From Antitrichia curtipendula (lineage: Eukaryota > Streptophyta > Bryopsida > Hypnales > Leucodontaceae), in contig OX579640.1 in assembly GCA_951230915.1 (NCBI GenBank), forward strand, positions 8,514,981 through 8,578,980: a stretch of 64,000 nt of DNA. The letters are read 5' to 3'. A program made the position numbers and the translations under genes. The notes below the pieces were generated by a model. The model had not been told where the DNA came from. It searched no databases and worked only from the letters and a program-made list of their open reading frames with translations. Below are positions 48,001 to 60,180 of this stretch, piece by piece; positions within the stretch are counted from its first letter, which is position 1, and each line of letters opens with the position of its first letter.

Positions 48001-50045
48001 TGCTTCCTCCCTCACATTTGGATGTCGAATCCACTCTTAAGCTTGCTACCTGAAACTTGTTACAGATAGCAACAAGTGGCCCTCATTCCCTTACCACAAT
48101 ATATACAACATAAAATGAACTGGAACTTACCACGCAACTCCAATCGACGTCAAGCCAAAGCACCAGCACCCGCAGAGCGACTCTCTGTCGAGCATCGTAC
48201 CCCGCCTTCACGAAAACATTTCCCTCCTGGGAAGCTCCGCCGGAAGACTCCCCAGCAGTCACCTCGTGAGGATCCGCCACGCAGCCTGCCAACAGAGTGT
48301 ACAACACCGCCAATTTCCTCTCCTTCGACAAAGCGTTCGCTTGGCTCAGGCCCCAGTTCTCTTCTCCGTTGATTAGACGCTCCATCTGGGTCCTGGGCTC
48401 CTCAGTACTCCTGGAGCTCGATACGGAATCTGACGAAGCTTCATGAATAACCACAGATCCAAAAAATAATTAGTAAAACAAAAGTGGGCACCCTAATTGA
48501 AAGATTCATCTAGATATGCCTTCAACACCCGGGTGCTTCGAAATGCATATTGGGCTGCTTCAAGAATTTTGAGGCAACATTATAGGCTCATCACTCCTTC
48601 AGCTAGCAACTGAGTCTACAAACCTTCACATGTACGCCTTCAATACCAAAAATTATTGAAATAAATGTGGACACCCTAACTGAAGGAGTCAATTCTGCCT
48701 TAAAACCTACGTGTTTCGAAATACATCTTCTGGATGATGAAAAGAGGGCTCAGAGGTGATGTTTTGTCCAAATAAGAAAGGATTTGGGCTGGAAAGGATA
48801 AAACACGGTTTCCAGCAAAATGAGGTTGCTTCAAGAAGGATACGGAGGACTCTTCATGATTCGGTGGGAGGCTCACCTGTGATCAATTGCCTCTCCTCAA
48901 TGCAGATCTCCCTAAGACGGATCTTCAGAACGGACTAAAAAAGTATAATTTGACTGAAAACCATGGTAGCATTCACCTGCGCCGGGACAATACCTTGCTT
49001 CTCCTTGGTGCTCTCCACCATGGCATCCACAGCTTTGGCTAGCGCTGACTGGTCTCCAGCCAGGTTCTGTGACTCTGCGTCATCTTCTCCCAAAAGCTTC
49101 AAGAACTGCACATGACAATCAACTTCGAGTAACCATCATAAATTCGTTGAACTCAAATAACTCTTTTTCAAAAACAAAGTAACAGAATAGAGGATTGATA
49201 AGAGTATCTCCGATGAAGAAGTAGCAAGATTCATGTTCAGGAACACAGAGAAACTTCTGACAAGTGTGTGAACTCACGGCTGAAATGTGATCCTTGGCTT
49301 CGGCTGACACCGAAGTAGACTCCAGGCCAACCCAAGCCTTTCGATCAATGCCCAAATATCTGCACCAAAGCTTGATAATGAAGAATCCAACACACAAGGA
49401 CTTTGTTTCAAACATGCTTCTATTCTTTCGCAATCACTCCATGCAAAAAGATTGCTACCCTAGAAACGGTCCAATCAAACCCTAACACCAGGCATTCTTT
49501 TAGGTCTAAACATCGCCAGATTGCGACCAATTTTGGGTCTCGCTTCAAGCCTTCCGGAAACGTAAGGAAGGAAATGCTGCTAATTTACGTAGCCAGATGT
49601 CCTTGCAAAAATCACAGACAATTTGGAAGCCTGAAGCAAATCCTGGGACTCACCCCAGCCAAACTTTAAAGTAGAAACAGAAGCAACATCCCGAAAATGA
49701 AGCACTGCAGTTACAAAACTCGAAAACAGTCAACATTGAAAGAGACTTATGGGGCTGCGGCGGGTTACTTCGGCTGCAATTCAAAGTTTCATTTGGTTCA
49801 AATACAAAACAGAGAGAGAAATGGTACCTGAAAACGTGTCGCACGAGGCCGCTCTCTTCGAGGCTCCAGGGCATCCCGACACTTCTCTGGGATCCCGAAG
49901 AAGCGCCATCGTCGGCGTGGTCAATGACAGGCGGGAACCCAAACCCCACTCGGGAATGCTGGTGCAACTGCGCTTGACTCAGGGCCAATGCAAACAAGCC
50001 CCCCGCAGCATACCTGTGCGTGCTGCTCAGCTGCGCCGAAGCCAT
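42063..50045 (-). CDS. TMCO4-like DUF726 membrane protein, complete, 17 exons
   Basis: All 17 exons have GT-AG borders and compatible phases and total 2031 nt (676 aa): 49828-50045, 49278-49359, 48977-49105, 48877-48934, 48131-48438, 47277-47448, 46744-46884, 45984-46081, 45602-45693, 45211-45281, 44630-44765, 44266-44325, 44031-44113, 43751-43830, 43109-43179, 42451-42508, 42063-42236. ATG 50045 starts MASAQLSSTHRY. Exons 6-7 give the hydrophobic core (KRGGIIGAAALTGGTLLAIT, then Ala/Gly-rich GLAAPAIAAGMAAVGSAVP). Exons 8-11 give KMARRISDVDEFQF, DDFVKPWEG and YALRWETEHV. Exon 13 gives RPVTLVGYALGARVIF, where the usual GxSxG nucleophile site reads GYALG. Exons 14-17 give VVLLGAPQ, VVAGRFVNGF, NDWVLGVVYRA and the C-terminal DGHTSYL. 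DUF726 proteins have an alpha/beta-hydrolase-like fold. The family's biochemical role in plants is not known to me; a membrane location is likely. Confidence 0.93.
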
Positions 50046-50898
50046 AGCCCTCCACCTTCACCTCCACCTCCACCTCCTTTGCTCCGCTCAATTCTCAAAC
50101 AGTCCGTGGCAATCAGTTGGCGTGCAGCTTGCGATCTGCAATTCGTCTCAATGCACGTTCATGAGCCATTTCCAACTTCTCTCAACCACAGGTTGAAGAA
50201 TACAACTGGTGCAAGGCTTCTAACTTATAAACTACTGGTGGGAGAAGAGAAGAGAATTTCAAGGGAGGAAGCAGAATGGAGTCATGGTTTGTAACCTAAT
50301 GAAGCCATTCACCATCTGTTTCCCCCACAATGCAGATGAGGAAAGAAGCGTGCAATTGCAAGGATTGGCATCGCTACCACAGCACAGCATCAAGACCCAC
50401 CCAAGCATCATACCTGTAGACTTTGCAATTGATCTTGCCACTGACAATTCCAATTAATATTTAGAAACTGGGAAGCGCAGCAACCGTTGATTGATGCTCC
50501 AGAACTAACTTGTGTGAAATTGAGAAAGGGAGCACATTAAAAGTGGCGCCAAGGGTGGGGTACACACTACTTGGGCTTCTGATTTCTGTGCATGTTTCGG
50601 TTGCCCGGTTGCAGGGTGGAATGCATTAGGGGCTTGGGGTGCAACATCGTCAATAGTATAATATAAGCTTAATATACATGGCTGAGTTTCTTGGCGAAGG
50701 GGAAGTGCGCCAAGTGGAGAGCTGGGCTGTGATGCCCTGCTTGACAAATGGCGGCACTGGGAGAGTGCCTCATGGCTAGACTCACTTGTGTGTGAACGGG
50801 GTCCGTCAAGAACCCGGCAATGGGGGTTGACTTCTCGTCCGGACCACCTCATACCACAAAAAATGGATGCTATCAAATTTGGGATGAAAAGGGCACAA

Positions 50899-51345
50899 TT
50901 AGTAACCCTTGAACGACGAGCTGGTCACCATGGAAATCATGTGTTTTGATACCGTGTGAATTGTTGGCTTAAAACAATGCAAAAGCACTCACTGGAAGTC
51001 AAACTATTGCAGATGATTTTTCGTTTTTACACAAAATTTGGAGGATGAATAGTTGTACTTTTGTCCTGTATAGAGAGATTCTTTATCATTCATTGGCCAA
51101 AAAACGTCCTCTATGGCGTATATGCATTAAGTTGAAGGATGGAGTGGTGATCGTGGAAATCATCCATTTTGATATTGCGTGAATAGTTACTTAAAAAAAA
51201 TCCAAATTAACTCATTGGAAATCAAACTATTATAGAAGACCTCCCTTTTTCACACAACATTTGGAGGATGGATAGTTGCACTTCTATTTTTACAGTTTTA
51301 GGGTTTAAAGCTTTAGATTCTTTGTCATTCATCGATTGAAAAATA
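50899..51345. mobile_element. Two TTAA-type short elements in tandem
   Basis: The sequence 50899-51130 and the next copy at about 51128-51345 both contain TGGAAATCAT, 'attggaaatcaaactatt' or 'actggaagtcaaactatt', and 'atttggaggatg'. They match 59944-60180. They lie in the 5' flank of the TMCO4 gene. No coding sequence. Confidence 0.65.
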
Positions 51346-52672
51346 CTCCAATCGTAGCCAAGGTAGTCACTAAAATACCCCAATCGTTAAATCATTAGGT
51401 GCATTTTTTGTTACTACAAAGAATAACAAAGTCATCCATCAAAAAAATTAGTTCCTAAACATCCTTGCAATGTTAATGTTTGGACACATCTTTAGTTTTT
51501 CTTTGTTTTGATTAAAAGCAAGCAGCTATAGAACAAGAACCTTAGTCTTTGCACCATTAGATCATCTTTCAAGTGAAGTGAAGCTACTCAACCATAGCAA
51601 GTTTTATTGGTTGGATAAAATGTGATCTATCCACTAAATAGATGATCCACCCTTTAAATAAAGTGATGTACTTTTCACATGATGAAATTTGTTGTATTAA
51701 TGGAGATGCTCTCAAAGCTTTGTGCACTACACAATCTACAAAAATAATGAACAATATCATATACTACACCTACTTAGACTGTGTGCTTTTATAAGAGGCT
51801 AAAGTTAGACCCATTTTCAAATTTAGAAGACAATAGAAGTGATTTAAAAGGTGTTTTGATTTATATCCCCTCTTTGTAATTCTTCTTTAATTCATATAGA
51901 TCACATGTCAATTCTTTTTCTAGATGGTATATGAATTCTTATTCAATTTTGTATTTCCTTGGAATGTTACAATTGTATATCTTCTATAGTAGTTTTGTTT
52001 TGTTTAGATGTTAAAATATTAGTCTACCCAAACAACAAATCAATGGTTTGCACCTCAATGGTTGGTAAAAAATTATTTATTCCTTAGGTATTTTAACAAT
52101 CAGTTGTTTTTAAACCAAAGTCAAATACTTAACAATGACTTGGTACATGCATCCAAAATTGAATTTTAAGAAGAAGGCATATTTTAAAGTATAGTACAAG
52201 GAAAAATAGAGCACTATTTGATGGACAATAACTAATAGTCAATATATTAATGCCCTTAATACAATCTTTAATAGTGATAATAATCAAAGTTACAATCGTC
52301 TGAAACACATTTGAATGATGTACAAATGTAAAGAAAGGTTGACTCTAATATGTGTCTTCACTAAATAAAATCCACAAAAAACCTATTAAAGTGACAACCT
52401 CTAAATACAAGAGCTAAGGCGAACAATAGCATGCGCATTAGCTAAATGAGATGCACAAGCCCCTCAAACATGAGCTAAGGCAAGCTGGCAAGCGCCTTTG
52501 CTAGATGAAACCTACTTGGCCTCCAAACCCTAATCACGGGTGGAAGGTATGCACACGAGGGGCAAGGAGAGCACTGGCATGCTCCTTGGCTGGGCGAAAT
52601 GCACTGAAACCCTAACAGAGTAACAAACCCTAATCGGGCTTATTGCGCCCCAAACCCTAATCGCCGTTGGAA
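51346..52672. other. Spacer between TMCO4 and P450
   Basis: AT-rich; it matches about 34920-35300 in the left duplicate ('gaagctactcaa' region). At about 52400-52660 there are short repeated words (gagctaaggc, aaaccctaatc). No gene is seen. The leftward P450 ends at 52673, so its 3' UTR lies here. Confidence 0.55.
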
Positions 52673-55511
52673 CTAGTACAGATGCGGTGCCAGCCTCGGC
52701 CTCGCATAGGCCTGCAACGGCACTGCCTTCGACAGGCTCGCTGCCCCCAAGCCTTCCATCGGCTCAATCCCTTCCGCAGGCGGCGTCCACGTGAAAGCAT
52801 GCATCAGATTCGCCACTACACTCTGCACCATCAAGCTCGCCACCGGCAATCCCGCACAGATCCTCCTGCCACTTCCGAACGGCAGCAGCTCGAAGTGCTG
52901 CCCCTGGTAATCCAACCCTGCGTTACTTCCCCCAGGAAGAAACCTCTCGGGAGAGAAGGTGTTGGGATTCGGGAAGATGCTTGCTACGCGTCCTAAGCCA
53001 TAGACGTTGACGAAGACGCTAGTGCCGGCTTGGATGTCGTAGCCGAAGGCCTTGCAGGTTTTGATGCACGAGTGGGCGAGGAAAGGGACCGGGGGGTGCA
53101 GGCGCAGAGTCTCCTTGGCGATGGCTTTGACGTAGGGGAGGTTCGGGAGGTCGGATTCTTGGACCATGCGGTCGGGGCCGACGACGGAGTTGAGCTCGGC
53201 TTGAGCGCGTTTCATGGACTCGGGGGACAGGACGAGCTCGGTCATGGCCCATTCGGAGGAGGCGATGTTGGTCTCCATGCCGGCGGCGTAAATCTCCTGC
53301 AGGGGGAGGGGCATGGTGGATAGGGTTACGATTGATGTTATTTCAAGACTGGAAAGGGCAAGAAGCTCACCGCCATGGCCGTTGAAAAACCTTTCGCCAC
53401 TGGCGAGAGAGGTTTGAATCATAACATGTTGGATAGGGTTGCGATTGCTGGTACCCTCAACAATGGGAAGGGGAAGGAGCTCACCACTGTGGGCCGTTGA
53501 AGAATTTTTCTCCACTGGCGAGAGTGGTTTGAACCACAACATGCATGATTAGGTAGACTAATCGAATTAACAGTCGGGAAACGATGGAGTCACCTCATCC
53601 GATTTAAGTCGAATTGGAAGGTTTATCAAACCGGATTGTAGAGTTTAGAGAGAGTTGCCACGATTGCTATCGGCAATAATGAGAACATCAGACTTCTCTG
53701 CGAGTTGAAGAAAATGGACGGGTTCATTTAAGCTACTGGAAGAGACTCAAATCACGAAGGTGGGTATAATGACCTAATCAACTTCACCACTAACAAAAGA
53801 AGGGCTTCACATTAACCGATGTCGACCGAAATTTTAGAATTTTTTCTTCCACCGTGCGCCTCCATGCCTCTGTATATGTCCTAGTTGAAGCAAGTCGACT
53901 GGCTCACTCAGTTCACCACTTGAACAGACCCGCGAGATCACGAAGGTTCTTCTTTGCCTCGTAAAATGCAGCCTAATACGAAATCGAGAGATTCACTTGA
54001 ACCGATTTTTATCCAAATTTTATGAAATTTTCCACCAGTGCCTCCTTCTGATGGAAAACCAATGATTATCCAATTGTTGCGGTCTACTCATAGAGAGTCG
54101 GCAACTCATGGGCCCAGAGATGATCTGCTATGTGTGTAGCAGATGAGCTCCAGAAACATCTATTTCTGGGCACCAAGTCTACCACTTCCTGCATGACAGT
54201 GCGAAACTTTCTATACGAAGTGCTTGATCCTTCCGCCGACCATTTCGTAGTTCTTCTAAGTTTCTCAACCGATTTCTATAGTTCAAACATGCAGAGACCA
54301 CCGCAGGGGCAAGCAAACCGTAAGCATCCCCGTAAGCATCATGGGTGTGGACGATCGATCGATTTCAATTCAGGATTGAATTCAGAGTTCCGAGAGCTTA
54401 CCCAGAGCATGGTTTTGACGAGGTCCAGATCAATTTTGTTGCTTTTCACGTCGACTTCATCTAACAACGCATCCAGGTAATCCTTCTCCCGATTCTCACT
54501 TTGCTGATTCTTCCTCTCCTCAATCCTCTCGTCCACGATAATCGACAGATAAGCATCCAACCTCCCTTTGAACTCCCTAAACCTCCCTCCGATCCCTTGC
54601 AGATCCAAGTTTTTGAACGCCGGGATGAAATCTCCGGGGTTGAATGTCCCGAGGATGCGATCCAAATCGGCTGTCAAGGTCATGAGGTCCTTCAGCTTCT
54701 CCGTGCTGTTCGTGCTGATCTCGTCGTAGCTCTGGGGCTGCAGGAGGCGCTTGCTCATTATGAGCTGGGAGAAGACGTTGCCGGCGAGAACTTCGAGGTG
54801 GAACTTGACGTTCACCAGGCCTTCGTGAGGGATGGTGCGAAGCATGTGCGCGAACTCTTCGGCACGGAGCTTCTGAGAGGCCTCCACTTTCTTGGATGTT
54901 GTAAACTGCATCTGGAAAATCTTGCGGAGGTGCTTTGTGTGGGGATTTACGTCCGAGAAAGTCAAATCTGCAGGGGGCACGGAACCACACTCTCAAACTT
55001 CCAGATCTTGTTTTGGTTTGATTAGTAGTTGGAGCACTTGATGCTTAAGTGCAGCAAGAAATTCGAGATGTTCGTGTGAAGGAATCATAAAAAAAATTTA
55101 AACACTGTTTCAGATTTGCGACTGAATCAATGGAGACTTAATAATTTATTGCGGTTTGTTCCTTCCCACAGAGGCCGCGCACGCACCAAGCTTGTTAATT
55201 TGCTTACCGTGGGGAAGAAGGATTTGCGGCGCTTGTTGTTTCGACCTGGAGCAGAAATTCGCATCCTGCGTCTTAATAAACTCCATAGCCGTCTCCGGCG
55301 AGGTCGCCACGATGATGAGCTTCTGCCCGAACCACACTGACATCAGAGGTCCATACTGATCCGCCAGTTTCGCCAGGCTCCTGTGCGGGTACACCCCGAT
55401 CAAGTGCAAGGAGCCCACGAGCGGCCAAGCGAACGGCCCAGGCGGAATGTTCTTCGGCGTTGTCAGGAATCTCATGAACAAGTAGGCGATCAGGACTGCA
55501 AACACCGAGCC
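52673..55511 (-). CDS. A-type cytochrome P450 (CYP71 clan), N-terminal exon uncertain
   Basis: Three in-phase exons: 55511-55208, 54967-54402 and 53296-52673 (497 aa plus stop). Exon 1 opens in the membrane anchor (AVLIAYLFMRFL) and has the proline hinge PPGPFAWPLVGSLH. Exon 2 has KHLRKIFQMQFTTSKKVEAS and a helix-G region. Exon 3 has the I-helix AAGMETNIASSEWAM, K-helix KETLR, FSPERF and the heme loop PFGSGRRICAG with the Cys ligand. Family role: heme mono-oxygenase on the ER, acting with NADPH-P450 reductase; the substrate cannot be predicted. Oddities: the helix-C WxxxR motif reads TKHLR (Trp to Thr), and the I-helix has METN instead of the usual (D/E)T(T/S). The start codon lies in an upstream exon, because 55511 follows a splice acceptor (cttgcag). 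All exons are open. Confidence 0.85.
53318..53560. repeat. Tandem duplication in the P450 second intron
   Basis: Two copies of a roughly 110-bp unit ('ggatagggtt', 'ggaaggg..agagctcacc', 'ccactggcgagag', 'tttgaa.ca.aacatg') lie next to the I-helix exon. A related pair occurs in the relic at about 35340-35620, so the duplication predates the block duplication. Confidence 0.75.
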
Positions 55512-55699
55512 CTGCAAGTATGTAGACACACACACGCACACGCACACGCACCCAATTTAAATTTCAGTCCATCATTCTCATCTATCAACTCTCAAAATCA
55601 TCTGAAGTCCTTAACTACAGTAAGCATTCTAATCTAGCATGGAAACTGTAGCTAGCTAGCCTGCCATACATAACGAAGATCATTTTCTTGTCATAATCA

Positions 55700-55818
55700 T
55701 TCAGACCAATGCTTAATAGTGTCTGACTGCAAGCATCCCATGAAAGATTTACAGAAGGGTTTTGTGTTGCAGAGAGTTCACGTACAGAAACAACTTCGAC
55801 CACACCAGGAGACTCCAT
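55700..55818 (-). CDS. Possible first exon of the P450
   Basis: A minus-strand ATG at 55818 opens a frame MESPGVVEVVSVREL...NLSWDACSQ, about 190 nt upstream of the P450 acceptor at 55511. Position and length suit a P450 N-terminus. I could not identify a strong donor site (a GTCTGA near 55705 is a weak candidate), so this is tentative. Confidence 0.35.
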
Positions 55819-55819
55819 G

Positions 55820-58800
55820 GTTTTTGAGAATGCGAGCCAACTCCAAAATCAGAGACTCTGATTACAGGGATGCAATTGAAGTCAGTGGCGAGAGTGCAAG
55901 CAGTTGGAAGCAAGAGTGCACACCAGCTGGGATGGTGGAAGACGACGACTGTCTGGCTGTTTTATGCTAAATTGCAAAAGGAAACATTACCCTCAGTTGT
56001 TGTGGCAAGCTAGCCAGAGACGTACACGTCATCATGGAGGTGAAATTGACGGCGAAAGGGGGCCTTGACCTGGAAGTCTACTCCAGCTAGAAGCTGCTAA
56101 TTGTTTAAAAAAGTCGCCCTGGTGCGGTTTGACCTCTTTCAACGCTTGATAGGTGAGCGGATGTTCAAACGCTTTGTTCTCGTTTGGACACCACTCATGT
56201 CGATCCGGGTGTTCCAAGGTTCAATTATTTTTTCTAGATGGAACATTGGTTGTGGATTCCCATTGTGGATTACGTGTGAGACCTTGCAATTTTGCTTTCT
56301 TTTATGAAAAGGTCGCTTTGCACCCTTACAAAGGTACTCTTCATAATCTGTATGCAAACACGCACCTATAATCGTCATTAATTACAACTGAGCAGAAATA
56401 TTAATACTAAACATAAATTATTTTGATGGGTTTTGGGTGGCAACTGAACCAGGATTTCAAAGCACTTTAGCATGCATTATTTGGACAACACATGGGTAAG
56501 TTGTGAATTTTCAAAGTATTGTCTCTAAGTGTATCAAAAGCCAACATTAGGCACTTGTAGATTCTCATGTTTTGATTATATACATTTCGTGTAATCAATT
56601 TCTAAATTTTTTTTGATGCTTTTGGTCCAAATGCAGGTGTTACATTTGGGGCAGTGTTGATTGTGGGTACACATACCATACTTAAAGCTTAATCTCTCTC
56701 TCTGACTGAAGTGCAGTTACAAAAAGACAGAGATGATCATATTGGTTAAAATGGCGAAGAAATTGGCTCTTTTCCAGTCACGGTCAAAGAACCTCCTGAA
56801 GATCCACACTAGACAAAGTTCTTATGTAAAGCTCAGAATGCTGTCTCCGTTTTTTCACGAGCATGACCATTTGACAGAGGCAGTTGATTGTTGGGTGCTG
56901 TAATGAACGTTTGACAGAGGCAGTTGGGTAATGAACATTTCTATCTTTGTGGGATCTATTCAGTGGACCTGTGACATGTGCAACTTCAGAATCCAGCTTC
57001 TTGCCCACAACGACTGGTTGTTGACCTGATATGATGCCAGATTCGTGTGGTCCAGTTTTGCAGATGTCCGTGGATTTGAGCTTTTTGCGAAGGAAATTTC
57101 CCAATTGCAATAGCTAGTTTCATATGGGCAACTTACAAATCAATAAGGACGGGTCTCCATTAGGGCCTGGAGGGGTCCAGAACTGGACCTCTGGCCTCCA
57201 GATTCGCAAAAGCCAAATACATTCCTGGAGCGACTGGACCCTTTTCCCGGAGCTTGCTCTCTGAACTCTATGTTCGGTGAAGATTTCAGAAGTTTTTGCA
57301 CGCTCTGCCCGTGGTCAACCTGGAGGGGGGGGTCCAGTTCCGGTTTCCAATGGAGCCTGGATACTCAAGCAAAAGCAAAATCAGAGACTTCAATGGATTA
57401 GTGGGAAGTCCAGAAACCCCCGCTAAACCCTAAACCCCTGCACAGAGCCGAACTCAGAGTACCTCCCTTCTCCGTCCAACTCAAAATGATTTCAAATTCA
57501 TAACTGATTCAATAAGCGTCCGCAAAATATGACTCAACATGGGGTTTGTGCAAAATTCTTCTTTTCACTGAAGGAAAATTGAACTGGAATAAGCTTTGCG
57601 GTGAGCAAGCACGTGAATGGAATTGCACCTAAGTATGTTACTCTTTTTCTTAATTTCCTCTTCATCTTTTGTGATTAGATCTGGGATTGATCATGCTTGC
57701 TTACCACTTTGGATCAATTGTTTCGACAAATTAAGCAGGCAAATGTCAGTCACGCATTCGTGATCTAGCTACCGCAAGTTCCTCGGCTTTGCAGGAATAG
57801 GAATCTAAGCTTTCTTTGCCAACCACTTTCAAATGGGGTCCTCCAAAAGTGAGCAGCTATGAAAAATGGGCTTTTATCTTGTAGATCAACAAGCTGAAAC
57901 TCTGAAAAAAGGGACCGGTCGATTGCATGTCCTTTTCTTCCGCTTTTCATTTCGTTATTTCGTGGTCCAGCCGGCTGAAAACTGGTCCAACTTAGACATC
58001 TCTGTTCCTTTGTCACAGGCAGCTTTTCTGCTTTTCAATCAACCACGCCACAACTGAATCAGTGGTTGCTGACACAGAATATGAAAAAATCGGTTCTGAG
58101 GGAGCGAATCGGAAGGAGGGGTTCTGAAAAATTAATGTTATTATGCACTCATTTGTTTTAGCTTGGGGACTTCAATTCCTAATTAACACTTACTGATTTG
58201 TACAAGCGTTGAATACACGGTTTTTACATTGTGAAGTCTTCTACTTACTTACTGAAAGAATATTTCATGCACAGAATTCATAATGCCAAGTCAGATTTGT
58301 CACCATTCCATTGGATAGTCAGAAAAGTGTTATGAATGATAATGCAGCCCCTCTTTCTACACCCTTGGATTTGCAAAAAGTACAGAAATGGATGTTTGTG
58401 ATGAACCATTAGAATTGGCATTATCTAAGGTAGTATGCTGTAAAAGCGTCCATCCTCTTCAAATGGACCCTACATTCAAATATAAAATGAACTTCAAGTG
58501 GTCCTAAAATGGATATGTGACAGATTTTTAATAGATTGAAGATAACGTGGGAACAACTTAAAGTGTGTTAAAGATCGCTTTAAAGTTTAAATGTGGATGG
58601 TTAAAGCATGTGGTTAGGTTCATTTTTTAATGTAGTGATAGGTGGGCATTCATGTATTTAAATAAGAAGTTAACAAGCCAACTACTTTATTTGGAGAATG
58701 CAAAATTTGAAATTGATTGTCTAGATATAAGTATGGTCGCTTCAAGGACCCTTGCTTGTTATTAATTGCAAATCTCCATGCTTATTCTTGGTTTCCTCAT

Positions 58801-58888
58801 CTCCCTTTATAGGCTGCATGTGTGCTGATAGTTTGCCAGACCTATTGTCATAAATAGGTGCCTAGAACCAAAAACTTTGAAAAATCAT
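55820..58888. other. Gene-poor region upstream of the P450
   Basis: No gene supported. Around 57150-57360 there are GGTCCAG-rich, CCATTAGGG / CCAATGGAG words in roughly inverted arrangement, perhaps a decayed element. The first few hundred bases presumably contain the P450 promoter. Confidence 0.5.
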
Positions 58889-59346
58889 AACTACACCAAA
58901 GATGATATTTAGTGTTGAGTGACATTTAGTGTTTTTACCCCCCTACTAGCTACAACACTAAATCTGAACTTGTCCACAATTAGTGTTAGACTTGAATGTG
59001 CCGGCTGCAAACTTCAGAGCCTTGTAACTTTTTCAAAAATTCTTAAAATCAGGAAAATGAGATGTTTTTCGGCATCTACAAAAACTGTAGATGCCGAAAA
59101 ACATCTCATTTTCCTGATTTGAAGAATTTTGCAAAAGTTACAAGGCTCTGAAGTTTGCAGCCGCCTAGCCCTAATCGGTCCGATTCTGTCCGTGAACAGT
59201 GATATTCCGTCTGATATGACAACTCTGGTTCACATTTAGTGTTTGAATTGACATTTAATGTTACTTACTTTCATAGGGTAATTGGCTTTTAGTGTATGCC
59301 TTCGTATTTAGTGTACAAGACACTAAATATCATCTTTTGTGTAGTT
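58889..59346. mobile_element. Foldback MITE, 458 bp
   Basis: The ends are inverted: aactacaccaaagatgatat at the left and atatcatcttttgtgtagtt at the right, each next to the word ATTTAGTG, which is repeated several more times inside. The centre is a long hairpin (59003-59162). No coding sequence. The family is unknown to me. Confidence 0.8.
59003..59162. repeat. Long hairpin with 35-bp perfect arms
   Basis: The arms at 59046-59080 and 59086-59120 are perfectly complementary over 35 bases around a 5-base loop (aaaac). With a few mismatches the pairing extends to about 59003 and 59162 ('ggctgcaaacttcagagcc' pairs with 'ggctctgaagtttgcagcc'). A transcript would fold into a stem of about 75 bp, a size that could feed small-RNA production. 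Confidence 0.9.
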
Positions 59347-59943
59347 CAATATTGCTTAGAAAATTATGAAACCACTTGTGTTAGATGCCGCATCCATTTA
59401 TCTTTCTCTGTAAAATAAGTAAAACATCTTACGGTCTACAGAAGCCTATGAAAAAGGTGTAAGAGCCCGTAAATAGTCCCTTTTAGAGCATCCTACTTTA
59501 GTCCATTAATATTGTTGGTGATGACTTAGTTACACGGAGTCTGTTTCATGTGGAACGTGATGTGCAAGTCAGATTGTCTGGGGCGGTGACAAGAAATGGG
59601 TTCTTCCATTCTTTGACCAGAAGAAAGTTTTTTTTTTTTAAAAAGCCTCCGTGAACTTTTGCTTTCTGGCAAATTTCCACCACTCAAAATTAATCCTGAG
59701 GGCCGGTTACTTTTGAACAGTACTGTACAGATTTTCAGGATTGGCCTGTTGACTGACCATTCTCCACAAGCAGAGGGATCAAAGGGTCCAATTTCCTTGG
59801 GTTGACTTTTCACTGTATTATTATTTTAAAGACATTTGGCATGCACAGGTTGATCCGTAAAGGATTGATTGCGGGTGATTTTCAAGAGAATGATTGTCAG
59901 AAACTGACAATTTTTTGGTGCATAGGCTGAAATTTTATTTTAT

Positions 59944-60180
59944 TTAACCCTTAAACGATAGGCTCATAACCGTGGAAATCATCTCTTTTGACACCGTGTG
60001 AATTGTTGGATTAAAATAATGCAAAAGGCCAAAAGCACTTATTGGAAGTCAAGCTACTGTAGATGATCTTTCCTTTTACCACAAAATTTGGAGGATGAAT
60101 AGTTGCACTTCTGTCCTACACATGAGATTCTCTTGTCATTCATCGGCCGTGAAACGTCTGCCTCGACGTTTAAGGATTAA
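59944..60180. mobile_element. TTAA-ended short element, 237 bp
   Basis: It starts TTAACCCTTAAACG and ends CGTTTAAGGATTAA; 13 of 14 terminal bases are inverted matches. Internal sequence matches 50899-51130 (for example 'accgtgtgaattgttgg'). Confidence 0.75.

Noticed and set aside
53030..53323. Plus-strand frame rich in Asp/Glu/Gly
   Set aside because: Antisense shadow of the P450 last exon, which has clear family motifs on the minus strand.
54501..55025. 174-residue plus-strand frame
   Set aside because: Antisense shadow of P450 exon 2.
57150..57365. GGTCCAG-rich, roughly inverted words as a MITE
   Set aside because: Inverted match is too weak and borders or TSD could not be defined.
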